Source: Streptomyces rimosus subsp. rimosus (GTDB taxonomy: Bacteria > Actinomycetota > Actinomycetes > Streptomycetales > Streptomycetaceae). From it: a stretch of DNA of 64,000 nucleotides. Positions 54,678 through 61,933 of the stretch are shown here, piece after piece. The first letter of the stretch is position 1, and each line of letters starts with the position of its first letter. Made by a program: the position numbers and the translations under genes. The stretch is from contig NZ_JOCQ01000035.1 of assembly GCF_000720725.1 (NCBI RefSeq), positions 14,794-78,793 on the forward strand, given 5' to 3'. The notes beneath the pieces are model-generated. The model did no database searches. It was not told the origin of the DNA and worked only from the letters and a program-made list of their open reading frames with translations.

Positions 54678-54946
54678 TCAGCGAGCGTTATGCAGAGGGG
54701 AAGGGCGGTGCCCTGCTGGACCCAGGCGATCTTCAAGACACTCAGCCACGGCATGAGGCGCTACGGCTTTCAGTCGCTGTTGGTCTTGTTGCAGGGCTCG
54801 CTCTGATCGCTAAGGCGATGAACTTGCCCCACCAGATTGCCGTCGCCAGCACAGTGATCGCGGCAACGTTGGTGTATCGCAGGGCAGCCATGGCTGGTCT
54901 CGGCGTCCTTGCGTTCCTCTACCCGCCGCTCTTCCCAGGCAAATGA
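54665..54946 (+). CDS. Membrane protein fragment between cassettes
   Basis: The 93-residue frame (ATG 54665) has a charged start (MLKISERYAEGKGGALLDPGD) and then two or three hydrophobic helices (LSVAVGLVAGLALIAKAM; IAVASTVIAATLVYR; LGVLAFLYPPLFPGK). It is the only plus-strand frame with coding looks in this region, and lies between two minus-strand toxin-tip units. No good ribosome site precedes it, so it may be a broken gene end. Family is unknown. Confidence 0.4.
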   Translation: MMLKISERYAEGKGGALLDPGDLQDTQPRHEALRLSVAVGLVAGLALIAKAMNLPHQIAVASTVIAATLVYRRAAMAGLGVLAFLYPPLFPGK

Positions 54947-55023
54947 GCCGCACCCGAAGCGAAGGGGGCTTGTGATTTCCCAAGGGCCGCACCGCGCTCC
55001 GTGGTGCGGGCCTTCGCGACGGG

Positions 55024-55884
55024 TTAGGCGTCGAATTCGCCTTCCCAGGCGAGTTCGAGGAGGGCCTCGGTGAGATAGTCGGTCTCGACCTCGACCGGGA
55101 TACCGTTGGCCTTCGCGAGGCTGGCGATGGCCAGTGGAGCGAGGGCCACGATTCCGAGGATGTTTTCGGTGCGGTCTTCGTCGGCGGTCCAGTACTCCTT
55201 GTGCCAGCGGATGGCGTCGGCCAGGGCGTCGTTGAAGCCGGCGACGTCGTTGCGCAGGTACCGGTAGAGCATCATGATCGGCGGGTACTTGAGCTTGATC
55301 ATTGTCTCCGCGTCGACGACGCGGGCGTGCTCGGGAGCGCTCAGGTCCACGGCGCGCACCAGGTGCGTGCGCAGGTCGTCCCGGCGGAGCCAGAAGCTCT
55401 GGAGGGTCTCCACCCAGGCGTAGGTGTACTCGTCCAGGGCGCCGCCGAAGTCGCGCAGAAGGGAGACCGGGATCCGGGCCAGCATGTCGAGGCGGGCTGC
55501 TTCACGGCAGATGACCGCGAGATAGAAGGCGTTGAGCCAGGTGTTCGCGTTGAGGTAGGTCTGCGGCCCGGTGGTGGCGAGGTGGCGCTCCTCCTGGCGG
55601 ATCTTGCAGGTGACCGTTTCCCGGTTGGGATCGGCGGCGGCGAAGACGGCCGAATGTACCTGCATGGTCAGCAGCCAGGACTCCCAGGTCTCCAACGTGC
55701 CTGCAGTGGGGTCCCCGACACAGCGGACGAGGGCGACGTTCAGCGACTCCATGATCGCTTCCGACCTGGAGTTGTGCGAGGTCTCGATCTTCTCCAGCGA
55801 ATAGGACAGTGACTCCTCCATGACGGGAACCACCGCCGCCATCTCGTCCTTCGGATAGTCCTGGCGCGCCACGATCACGGACAC
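55024..55884 (-). CDS. Imm49-family immunity protein, copy 3
   Basis: The protein is 286 residues with the Imm49 pattern: LETWESWLLTMQVHSAVF, FYLAVICREAARL, IPVSLLRDFG, YAWVETLQSFW, LKYPPIMMLYRYL, WHKEYW and GIPVEVETDYL. GTG 55884 has GAAGG before it and overlaps the end of its toxin remnant by 10 bp. It is the most divergent of the three copies, and it lies nearest the complete toxin gene. Confidence 0.85.
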   Translation of the reverse strand: MSVIVARQDYPKDEMAAVVPVMEESLSYSLEKIETSHNSRSEAIMESLNVALVRCVGDPTAGTLETWESWLLTMQVHSAVFAAADPNRETVTCKIRQEERHLATTGPQTYLNANTWLNAFYLAVICREAARLDMLARIPVSLLRDFGGALDEYTYAWVETLQSFWLRRDDLRTHLVRAVDLSAPEHARVVDAETMIKLKYPPIMMLYRYLRNDVAGFNDALADAIRWHKEYWTADEDRTENILGIVALAPLAIASLAKANGIPVEVETDYLTEALLELAWEGEFDA

Positions 55885-56288
55885 GGCCTTCTTTGCCAGA
55901 TCTTGAAGAATTCGAGCACAGCCCCAGCGTACCTACCGCCGCCGTCTGTGGCCTTCACCATGGCGTACTCCAGATTGCCGTCGTCCAGGGCCGTCTTGAG
56001 CTCCTTGGGAAGGTCCGCGTTCGTCCATACCTTGCCCGATGCATCAGTCACCTTCAGCTTCGGCCGGAGCTGCATCTCGGCGATGATGGTCCGCAGGTAC
56101 GGCTCGGTGCCCTGCCAGGTGAGCAGCGGCTGCGCGACGGCATTGCGATGACCGAGGGGAAGCGTCGTCCACTCCCATCCCGTGGCGATCTCCTCGTGGA
56201 CCATTCGTGCGTGAACGGCGGCCAAATTTCCAGGGATTTCGCGGCGCCACGTCGGTCGGAGAAGACCACCGTGACGTCCCAGAACCAT
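55875..56288 (-). pseudogene. Decayed toxin tip behind Imm49 copy 3
   Basis: The 137-codon frame ends QGTEPYLRTIIAEMQLRP, then ELKTALDDGNLEYAMVKATD and YAGAVLEFFKIW, matching the ends of the other two tips. The nuclease core seen at 54147 (FDQ, EAKG) is not recognisable upstream, so the front half is lost or out of frame. It ends 10 bp inside the Imm49 copy 3 start. It is probably a non-functional tip. Confidence 0.55.
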
Positions 56289-56497
56289 TCACCCGCAGGT
56301 TGGGTAGTGATCGCAGCATCTCCTCAGGGGCTATCTCACGGGAAGCGCATAGTTACCTGGCGGCCGTGCTGATCTTGGAGGCGATCAAGTCTGCCGAAGA
56401 CCCGCCCAACATCGAAGCGCTGTCGGCAAGCCAGTTCCGGCGATATGCGCGCCACGGAAGAGCGTCCTTGGTGCCGTCGCATTGCCAGCAGCCGGGA

Positions 56498-57001
56498 TCA
56501 CCTTTCGTCTAGAGAATTCAGGCTCTTCTCATCCATGTTGAGTGGGGGCCGCTCAAGCGCTTGCTCGATGCTGCCCTTGGGAATGGCGGCGGTATCCACC
56601 TCAATGTGGCCAGAGGCATCCAGATTGAATGTCCCACCCCGTTCATACATTTGCACAAGCGGCTCGAAGGGCGATGGAAGGTTCGCAAGGTCTGCGCGGA
56701 TGTCCGAAAGCACGGCGAAATTGAGAGCCCACTCGATGGTGTCAACGATTACCGGTTGTTGCAGACCGGTCTTGCCGCCGATGACGCTCACAATGTCGGT
56801 ATCGATCCGAGCCGCGGGATCGATATGGCCGGCGATGTCGAAGAACGGCCACTCGTCGCACCTCGTCTCCAGGGCCCACAGAGCAGATCGCCGCATGAAC
56901 TCTCGCATGAGCGCCACACGCGAACGGGTCCGATCGAACGAGCCTACCCAGTCGACTTGTTCGAGCCTCTCTGCAAGAGCTAGCGCCGAAGCCGTCCTCA
57001 T
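56498..57001 (-). CDS. Probable immunity protein of the type VII toxin
   Basis: The protein is 167 residues, acidic, with no signal peptide or membrane segment. I do not recognise the family. It overlaps the end of the 807-residue toxin by 4 bp (ATGA), the typical layout of a cognate immunity gene, and the sequence (WALETRCDEWPFFDIAGHI, LPSPFEPLVQMYE) has no Imm49 likeness. So the complete toxin has a different immunity from the stored tips. It likely sits in the cytoplasm and blocks the HEGVE-type tip. Confidence 0.65.
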   Translation of the reverse strand: MRTASALALAERLEQVDWVGSFDRTRSRVALMREFMRRSALWALETRCDEWPFFDIAGHIDPAARIDTDIVSVIGGKTGLQQPVIVDTIEWALNFAVLSDIRADLANLPSPFEPLVQMYERGGTFNLDASGHIEVDTAAIPKGSIEQALERPPLNMDEKSLNSLDER

Positions 57002-59421
57002 GGTTTGTTCCTCCGGATGTACTGAATAAGGTCGTCCAAGTTTGACAGATCAGGCAGGAGCTCGAACGGAGGAGGATCCATACCCAGCCTGCGCCATGCC
57101 ACATAGGGGTTGCTATGTGTCTCGTGCGGCGAGATCTCGTGCGCACCATAGTGTTCCCGGGTGAACCAGTTGACTCCTTCAGAGTCATAGTTCATTGCCC
57201 TGTACGGCATGCCCTCGGTCATAAGAACGCTTTCGACGCCTTCGTGGATCATCAGTCTCCTGAAGGCGACTTGGCCCGCTTCGTCAAGCTCTCCCCGCTC
57301 AGCCCTCTGCCAGAGATCAGCGACATGCGCCATGGGCGCCACTCGTCCGTTCCGGACCTGTCCCGGCCCGACAGGAAAGTCTTGGTGCACGGTGAAGAAT
57401 AGGTGCTGCTTCACTCGGTCCAGTACATCCTTGGTGATACCCGTGTTCTCGGCTATCGGTACGGTGTCCCCGTCATTGGCGCGGATCGCGTCGTACGCCT
57501 CACCAGCTTTGGGCTGCGGTTCGTCCACATACGGCGTTCCGTCCGAGGCGAAGTGCTCGGGAGGCACCGTCGTTACGTGGGATCCATCTGGCAAGTCGTG
57601 CCCACCACTGGTGTCGGCGGGTCCGTCGCCCGGGTGCGGGACTGATGGGTCGGCGCCAGAGCCGTGGCCATTGCTACCCGTGCCACCTGATTCGGTGGTG
57701 TGGACGATGCCGCTTGTGGAGTTGTCCAACTCTCCGGTGCTCGGGGGGTGGGCATTGCCTCCGTCACCGGCCGGGGTATGGCTGTTGGTGGGCATGTTGT
57801 CGGCCCTGCCGCCGATGGGGTGGTTGCCTGCGTTGCCACCAGCGCTAGTGCCATCGTGACCCGCCTTGTCGCCGGCGCGCACCGGATCGGAAACATCCGA
57901 GCCGACACGAATGACGTCGTCCCCCCGCCCTCCGACGCCGGCCAGGACCAGCTGCTTCTGGTGGGCCGGGATATCGACCCGCGGGTTGTCCGCGCCGGTG
58001 GCGGGTGCGGCGGGCTTGCCCTGGGGGGCGTCCTTGGCGTGCTGGAGGAGGTTGCCGTTCTTGCCGTAAAGATTGCCGACGTCATCCGTGAAATTCCCGG
58101 TGAACGGGTCTCTCACCGTATTCGGGGGGAGGGTGACCGTATCTTCGGGCAGCTTGATTCTGCCGTCCGGGAGTCTGGTCGTCCCTTCTGGGAGGGCGGC
58201 GTCCTTGGGTAGCCGGATCGTGCCGTCCGGCATCTTGGTGGCGCCTTCGGGCAGGCTGTAGGCGCCCTCGGAGATCTTCGGGATCTCGACGTGACCGAGG
58301 CTCTTGAGGTGGGCCATCACGTCGCCGATCTTCGACACGCCCGCGGCTGCGCCCTTGAACACGTACGTCATCGGGTCGACGACCTGGCCCACCTTGCCGG
58401 CGACGGACAGCGCCTTGGCCGCCACCCCTGCCTTGCCCGCGCCCGAGACGGCGGCGCCGCCACCGCGGGTGACGATGGCGGACAGGACGTTGAAGGTGAC
58501 CGCGCCCGCAGCCCGTGAACCGTTGGTTTCCCACTGGTCCCAGGCCAAGAGGGCCTTGCCCGTTTCCTTCATCGCAGTGCGCGATTCCCGTAGCCAGGAG
58601 GGTAGTTTGTCGTCCGAGGTGGTCCAGAAGATGGTGCTTGCGAGGGGCACCATCGAGATGGTGAGGCCGGTGGCGAGCTTGGCCAGGTTGGTCCACGCCG
58701 TACCGGCGGCGTCCCAGCCGTCGACGCCGACCAGGGTGCCCAGGCCCTTGATGGTGCCCCATACCCCGTCGACGATGAAGCCCTTGCCGAAGTCGGCGGC
58801 GTGCTCCCATACCTGCCACCAGGGGACGGATTCCTCGACCGCGTCACCCCAGGGCAGGCTCTTGGATTGCTTGAGGGCTTCGGCGTTGTAGCCGTACATG
58901 CCCTTCTGGTTGGAGCCGTCGTTCACCTTGAGCGTCGTGCCGCCGACCAGCGCGACGATTTTTCCGTGGCAGTCGCGTTCTGCTCTCTGGAAGGCGGTCC
59001 AGACTTCGGCAATCTTGTTGCGGCGGTTGAGGTTCTCCTCGATCAGGTCACCGTCTTCGTCCCAGTCGTCCTCGGCGGCTTCGTGGGCACGGAAGTCGGC
59101 GGCCTCCCGCTTGAGCTGCTCCAGCTGCTTGACCAGCGGCGTGATCTCGCTGGCGTAGGTGCCCAGAGCCTTGGCGATGACCTGCATGTCGTCGCTGAGG
59201 TCGTGTGCTTTGTCCGCCACCGGTTTGGTGACACCGAACAGCTGCTCCGCCTCGGGAGCCCGGTAGAAGGCGGACAGACCGCCGAAGGACTTGTGGACAT
59301 CCGAGCCGGCGGTTTTGACCTTGGTGCCGCCTTGCGACAGCGCTTTCACCGTGGTTTCGAGAACGCCCAGGTCACCGGTGAATACCGGTACGTCGGCCGG
59401 GTCGACCGGCGCGCCACTCAC
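56998..59421 (-). CDS. Type VII-secreted polymorphic toxin
   Basis: This is an 807-residue modular protein. Residues 1-200 are helical and WXG/LXG-like, the type VII export part. Residues 200-380 hold Gly/Ala-rich hydrophobic segments. Residues about 395-450 repeat LPEGATKMPDG-type units, and 455-640 are a Gly/Ser/Thr/His linker. The tip (640-807) has ENTGITKDVLDRVKQHLF, then MIHEGVESVLM with an HExxE-like motif and HYGAHEISPHE. This resembles a common uncharacterised actinobacterial toxin tip, maybe metal-dependent. GTG 59421 overlaps the upstream gene; an immunity gene overlaps its end. Confidence 0.8.
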   Translation of the reverse strand: MSGAPVDPADVPVFTGDLGVLETTVKALSQGGTKVKTAGSDVHKSFGGLSAFYRAPEAEQLFGVTKPVADKAHDLSDDMQVIAKALGTYASEITPLVKQLEQLKREAADFRAHEAAEDDWDEDGDLIEENLNRRNKIAEVWTAFQRAERDCHGKIVALVGGTTLKVNDGSNQKGMYGYNAEALKQSKSLPWGDAVEESVPWWQVWEHAADFGKGFIVDGVWGTIKGLGTLVGVDGWDAAGTAWTNLAKLATGLTISMVPLASTIFWTTSDDKLPSWLRESRTAMKETGKALLAWDQWETNGSRAAGAVTFNVLSAIVTRGGGAAVSGAGKAGVAAKALSVAGKVGQVVDPMTYVFKGAAAGVSKIGDVMAHLKSLGHVEIPKISEGAYSLPEGATKMPDGTIRLPKDAALPEGTTRLPDGRIKLPEDTVTLPPNTVRDPFTGNFTDDVGNLYGKNGNLLQHAKDAPQGKPAAPATGADNPRVDIPAHQKQLVLAGVGGRGDDVIRVGSDVSDPVRAGDKAGHDGTSAGGNAGNHPIGGRADNMPTNSHTPAGDGGNAHPPSTGELDNSTSGIVHTTESGGTGSNGHGSGADPSVPHPGDGPADTSGGHDLPDGSHVTTVPPEHFASDGTPYVDEPQPKAGEAYDAIRANDGDTVPIAENTGITKDVLDRVKQHLFFTVHQDFPVGPGQVRNGRVAPMAHVADLWQRAERGELDEAGQVAFRRLMIHEGVESVLMTEGMPYRAMNYDSEGVNWFTREHYGAHEISPHETHSNPYVAWRRLGMDPPPFELLPDLSNLDDLIQYIRRNKP

Positions 59422-59873
59422 TTCTGCTTCCCCCCGAAGTCCTTGAAAGCGTCCAGCCGTACGGCTCGCGCGGCGTTCTGGGCGTTCTTGGCCGCCTCCA
59501 GGTCACCTTGGACGTACTCATTGGTGGCTTTGGCGGCGCCCAGAATGGCGGCCCGGCACCGGTCGGCCATCGCCTTCATGTCCGCCTTGCGGCAGGTCGC
59601 GTACTCGACCAGCGCGGCGGCGACCGGCCCCGTCGCCTTCTGCTGCCACAGAGCCGGGCCCACCGGTCCCACCGGCTTGGCTGTGGTCAGCACCGGCTGC
59701 CCGCTCGGCAGTGTCGTGGCCTGCGTGCCCGGCACAGCCGTGCCAGCCGCCCGGGCCGCCTCCTGAAGGTCGGTGAGCAGCGTGTTGAGAGCCTCCCCCA
59801 GGCCCTCGGCATGCCCACCGACGACCTTCAACTGGCCCTGTACTCCCTGCGGCTGAATGTCCCACGATGCCAT
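59418..59873 (-). CDS. DUF6507-like type VII-associated protein
   Basis: This is a 151-residue helical protein, beginning MASWDIQPQGVQGQLKVVG, as in DUF6507 proteins that precede type VII toxins in Streptomyces. It may act as a chaperone or partner of the toxin's N-terminal export domain. An in-frame ATG at 59894 would add seven residues. Its TGA overlaps the toxin GTG start by 4 bp, so the two are coupled. Confidence 0.7.
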   Translation of the reverse strand: MASWDIQPQGVQGQLKVVGGHAEGLGEALNTLLTDLQEAARAAGTAVPGTQATTLPSGQPVLTTAKPVGPVGPALWQQKATGPVAAALVEYATCRKADMKAMADRCRAAILGAAKATNEYVQGDLEAAKNAQNAARAVRLDAFKDFGGKQK

Positions 59874-59997
59874 GGACGCCCCCTGTATACCCATCTGTCA
59901 TACCGCCGTCACGACTGCGTGACGTCAGTCCCCCTCGACCAGCACCCGCCGGCGCACCGCGAAGGACTGCTTCTCCTGCCGACGCATGGGGACCGGT

Positions 59998-60309
59998 TCA
60001 GCCGATGTTGTCGACCGCGGACTTCGCGCGCGCCAGTGTCTGGTGGGCGGTCGCGTCGTTCTTCTCAAGAGTCGTCTTCAGTAGCTGGATGATGCTCCGC
60101 ACTTCCTGCGAGGCGCGGTTCCAGCGCATTTCTTTGCCGTGGTACTCCTCCGCGACACCATCCGCTGCGAAGTCCGCCATCGCCGCCTTCACCTGCGCAT
60201 CGCGCTCTGTAATCACCTGTTCCAGACGACCGATCACCGCCTGGACATTGCCTTGCGCCTCCGCGGAGGCGCCCGTGTCGTACGAACGCCGGTCCATGCC
60301 AGCAGCCAT
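59998..60309 (-). CDS. ESAT-6-like pore-forming WXG100-type protein
   Basis: This is a 103-residue helical-hairpin protein of the WXG100 superfamily, starting MAAGMDRRSYDTGASAEAQG and containing YHGKEMRWNRASQEVRSII in place of a strict WXG. Such proteins are type VII substrates, often as heterodimers with another small helical protein, here the one encoded 49 bp upstream. It belongs to the operon leading into the toxin. Start ATG 60309 is chosen; an upstream GTG adds three residues. Confidence 0.8.
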   Translation of the reverse strand: MAAGMDRRSYDTGASAEAQGNVQAVIGRLEQVITERDAQVKAAMADFAADGVAEEYHGKEMRWNRASQEVRSIIQLLKTTLEKNDATAHQTLARAKSAVDNIG

Positions 60310-60358
60310 CACAATCACTCCCCGTCGAAATCTGCGTACGTGCGTTGGAAGGCGGCTG

Positions 60359-60691
60359 TCAGCGGCCCGAGAAGCGGGCTGCGTCGAAGTTCGCGGCCGA
60401 CATCTGCGACCGCGCGTTGTCGGCCTGCTCCTGGACGCCCGAGCTGAATGCCGATTCCATGCCCGACTGGCCGCCCACGATCGCGGCCAGCGCGCTGTTC
60501 AGCGCCGCCGTGATCTCGTCCGCGCGCGACTTGAAGGAGTCGAATGCCGCCTTGCCCGAGCCGTTGAACTTGCCCTCCAACGGCTGCGCTGCCTGAACGA
60601 GCTGATGGATCAACGTCCCCAGTTCTGTGCTCGACCCCTGCGACTTCGACCTCAGGGTCGAGAGCGTCTGCGCTCCCATGTCGAATTTCAT
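60359..60691 (-). CDS. WXG100-type type VII secretion target
   Basis: This is a 110-residue helical protein starting MKFDMGAQTLSTLRSKSQ, with LEGKFNGSGKAAFDSFKSRA (the F-N-G turn replacing WXG) between two helices and FDAARFSGR at the end. It is a small type VII substrate and probably partners the ESAT-6-like protein downstream. GGGGGGAG lies nine bases before ATG 60691. A candidate promoter lies 44 bp farther up, so this may be the first gene of the effector operon. Confidence 0.8.
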   Translation of the reverse strand: MKFDMGAQTLSTLRSKSQGSSTELGTLIHQLVQAAQPLEGKFNGSGKAAFDSFKSRADEITAALNSALAAIVGGQSGMESAFSSGVQEQADNARSQMSAANFDAARFSGR

Positions 60692-60734
60692 CGTGTGCTC
60701 CCCCCGCCAGACGTGACGATCATAGGTACGGTCA

Positions 60735-60763
60735 TGCCTATCAACTGCGGATCGTCGCTGCAA
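60735..60763 (-). promoter_or_regulatory. Candidate promoter of the type VII effector operon
   Basis: On the minus strand TTGCAG (60763-60758) and TAGGCA (60740-60735) are 17 bp apart, a good vegetative spacing. The start would lie near 60728, about 37 bases before the WXG100 gene. Confidence 0.5.
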
Positions 60764-60877
60764 TCCACATTCCCCATGCTATGACGAAGGTGTGACAACG
60801 GCTTGGCGATTCTCGCCCGTCGCGCTGTGTCCGGTAGGGATGACGCATGACGCGTCCGGCCGGCCCGCTAGGTGCTC

Positions 60878-61933
60878 TCACGTGCCTTTCAGGTGCCGCA
60901 TCAGGCGTTCGAAGTCCTGCCAGCCCGACAGGTCCGTTGGGTCGCCCGGCAGCGGGTAGTACATCGCAGGGCGGGCCTTCGGGCCGAGGGGGACAGGTGG
61001 CTGGGACAGCGGTGTCTTCCGGGCGCGGTCGCCGGGCATCTGGCGGACTTCCTCGGCGCCGAGCACGAAGGCCAGTGGGACACCGGGCCCCTCGAAGCGG
61101 GGCGGCACCGCCAGGTCCCGGCGGGCTCTGCGGACCTGGACGAGCATCGACAGCAGGCGGTGGCGGGTGGCGAGTATCTCTGCGGCTCCGGGCAGTGAGT
61201 CCACCGGCAGTTTCTCGTCGCTTCCGTAGCCGAACGCGAGCGTGACGTACTCCTCCACGCCCGCCTTCGTACGGCTGACGCGCACTGTGGCAAGGCCCGG
61301 CCGGCCCGGGCTGCCGACCACCACGAACCAGGCCGGCTCGGGCGCCCTCTCGTAGGCGATGTCGGTCAGCTGACGCGGCGACCAGGGAAGGTTGGCGGGC
61401 TCCGCGGTGCCCCACCCGGCCGGGGGCTCGCCGGTGAGTTCGCGCCATATCGACTCCAGCGCGCCACCGAGGATTAGACGCTCGTCTGCGGGATGGACCG
61501 TCCGGAACGTCACGGCGAGCTGGCGCTCCCCGGTGTCCGTCACCTCCTTGAAGGAGGCCGCCACCGGCGTACGGGGATCGTCGGCGGTCGCGTCGGCTCC
61601 CGCCACCGGCGCGAACATGCCGTCCTGCCAGCGCAGTACGGCTCCGGACTGCCCGTCGTAGTAGCCGTCCCGCTCGTCGCGTACGACCCAGCGGCAGGGC
61701 CAGTTGCTCAGGCTGTGGAGTACGGCTGGGGAGAGCGTGGTCCCGGCCGGGGTGACGATCTGCAGGCCCAGCTCGGCGCTTGTGGCGGTCCGGAATGCGT
61801 CCTGGAGCCAGGCTGTCATGGCGACCACCGGGCGGTCCTGGATGACGACGGCGACCTTGTCGGTGAGAACGTCGACCGTGGGCTGCGCGGCGGCGGGCTC
61901 GGGCGCGAGATTCACACCGTCGGTCTTCACCAC
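60878..61933 (-). CDS. DUF6177-like type VII secretion-associated protein
   Basis: This is a 351-residue protein. The core (VDVLTDKVAVVIQDRPVV, then GLQIVTPAGTTLS and WVVRDERDGYYDG) matches DUF6177, found between EccC and WXG100 genes in Streptomyces. No membrane segment is seen; it is probably a cytosolic part of the secretion machinery. The second half has an ESX-like domain with FGYGSDEKLPVD. The GTG at 61933 overlaps the EccC stop, but the exact start is uncertain because the same frame stays open upstream. Confidence 0.7.
   Translation of the reverse strand: MVKTDGVNLAPEPAAAQPTVDVLTDKVAVVIQDRPVVAMTAWLQDAFRTATSAELGLQIVTPAGTTLSPAVLHSLSNWPCRWVVRDERDGYYDGQSGAVLRWQDGMFAPVAGADATADDPRTPVAASFKEVTDTGERQLAVTFRTVHPADERLILGGALESIWRELTGEPPAGWGTAEPANLPWSPRQLTDIAYERAPEPAWFVVVGSPGRPGLATVRVSRTKAGVEEYVTLAFGYGSDEKLPVDSLPGAAEILATRHRLLSMLVQVRRARRDLAVPPRFEGPGVPLAFVLGAEEVRQMPGDRARKTPLSQPPVPLGPKARPAMYYPLPGDPTDLSGWQDFERLMRHLKGT

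Noticed and set aside
56289..56497. Plus-strand frame with AHSYLAAVLILEAIKSAEDP
   Set aside because: It looks partly coding but has no start, no ribosome site and no recognisable family; it may be a scar of an earlier gene.
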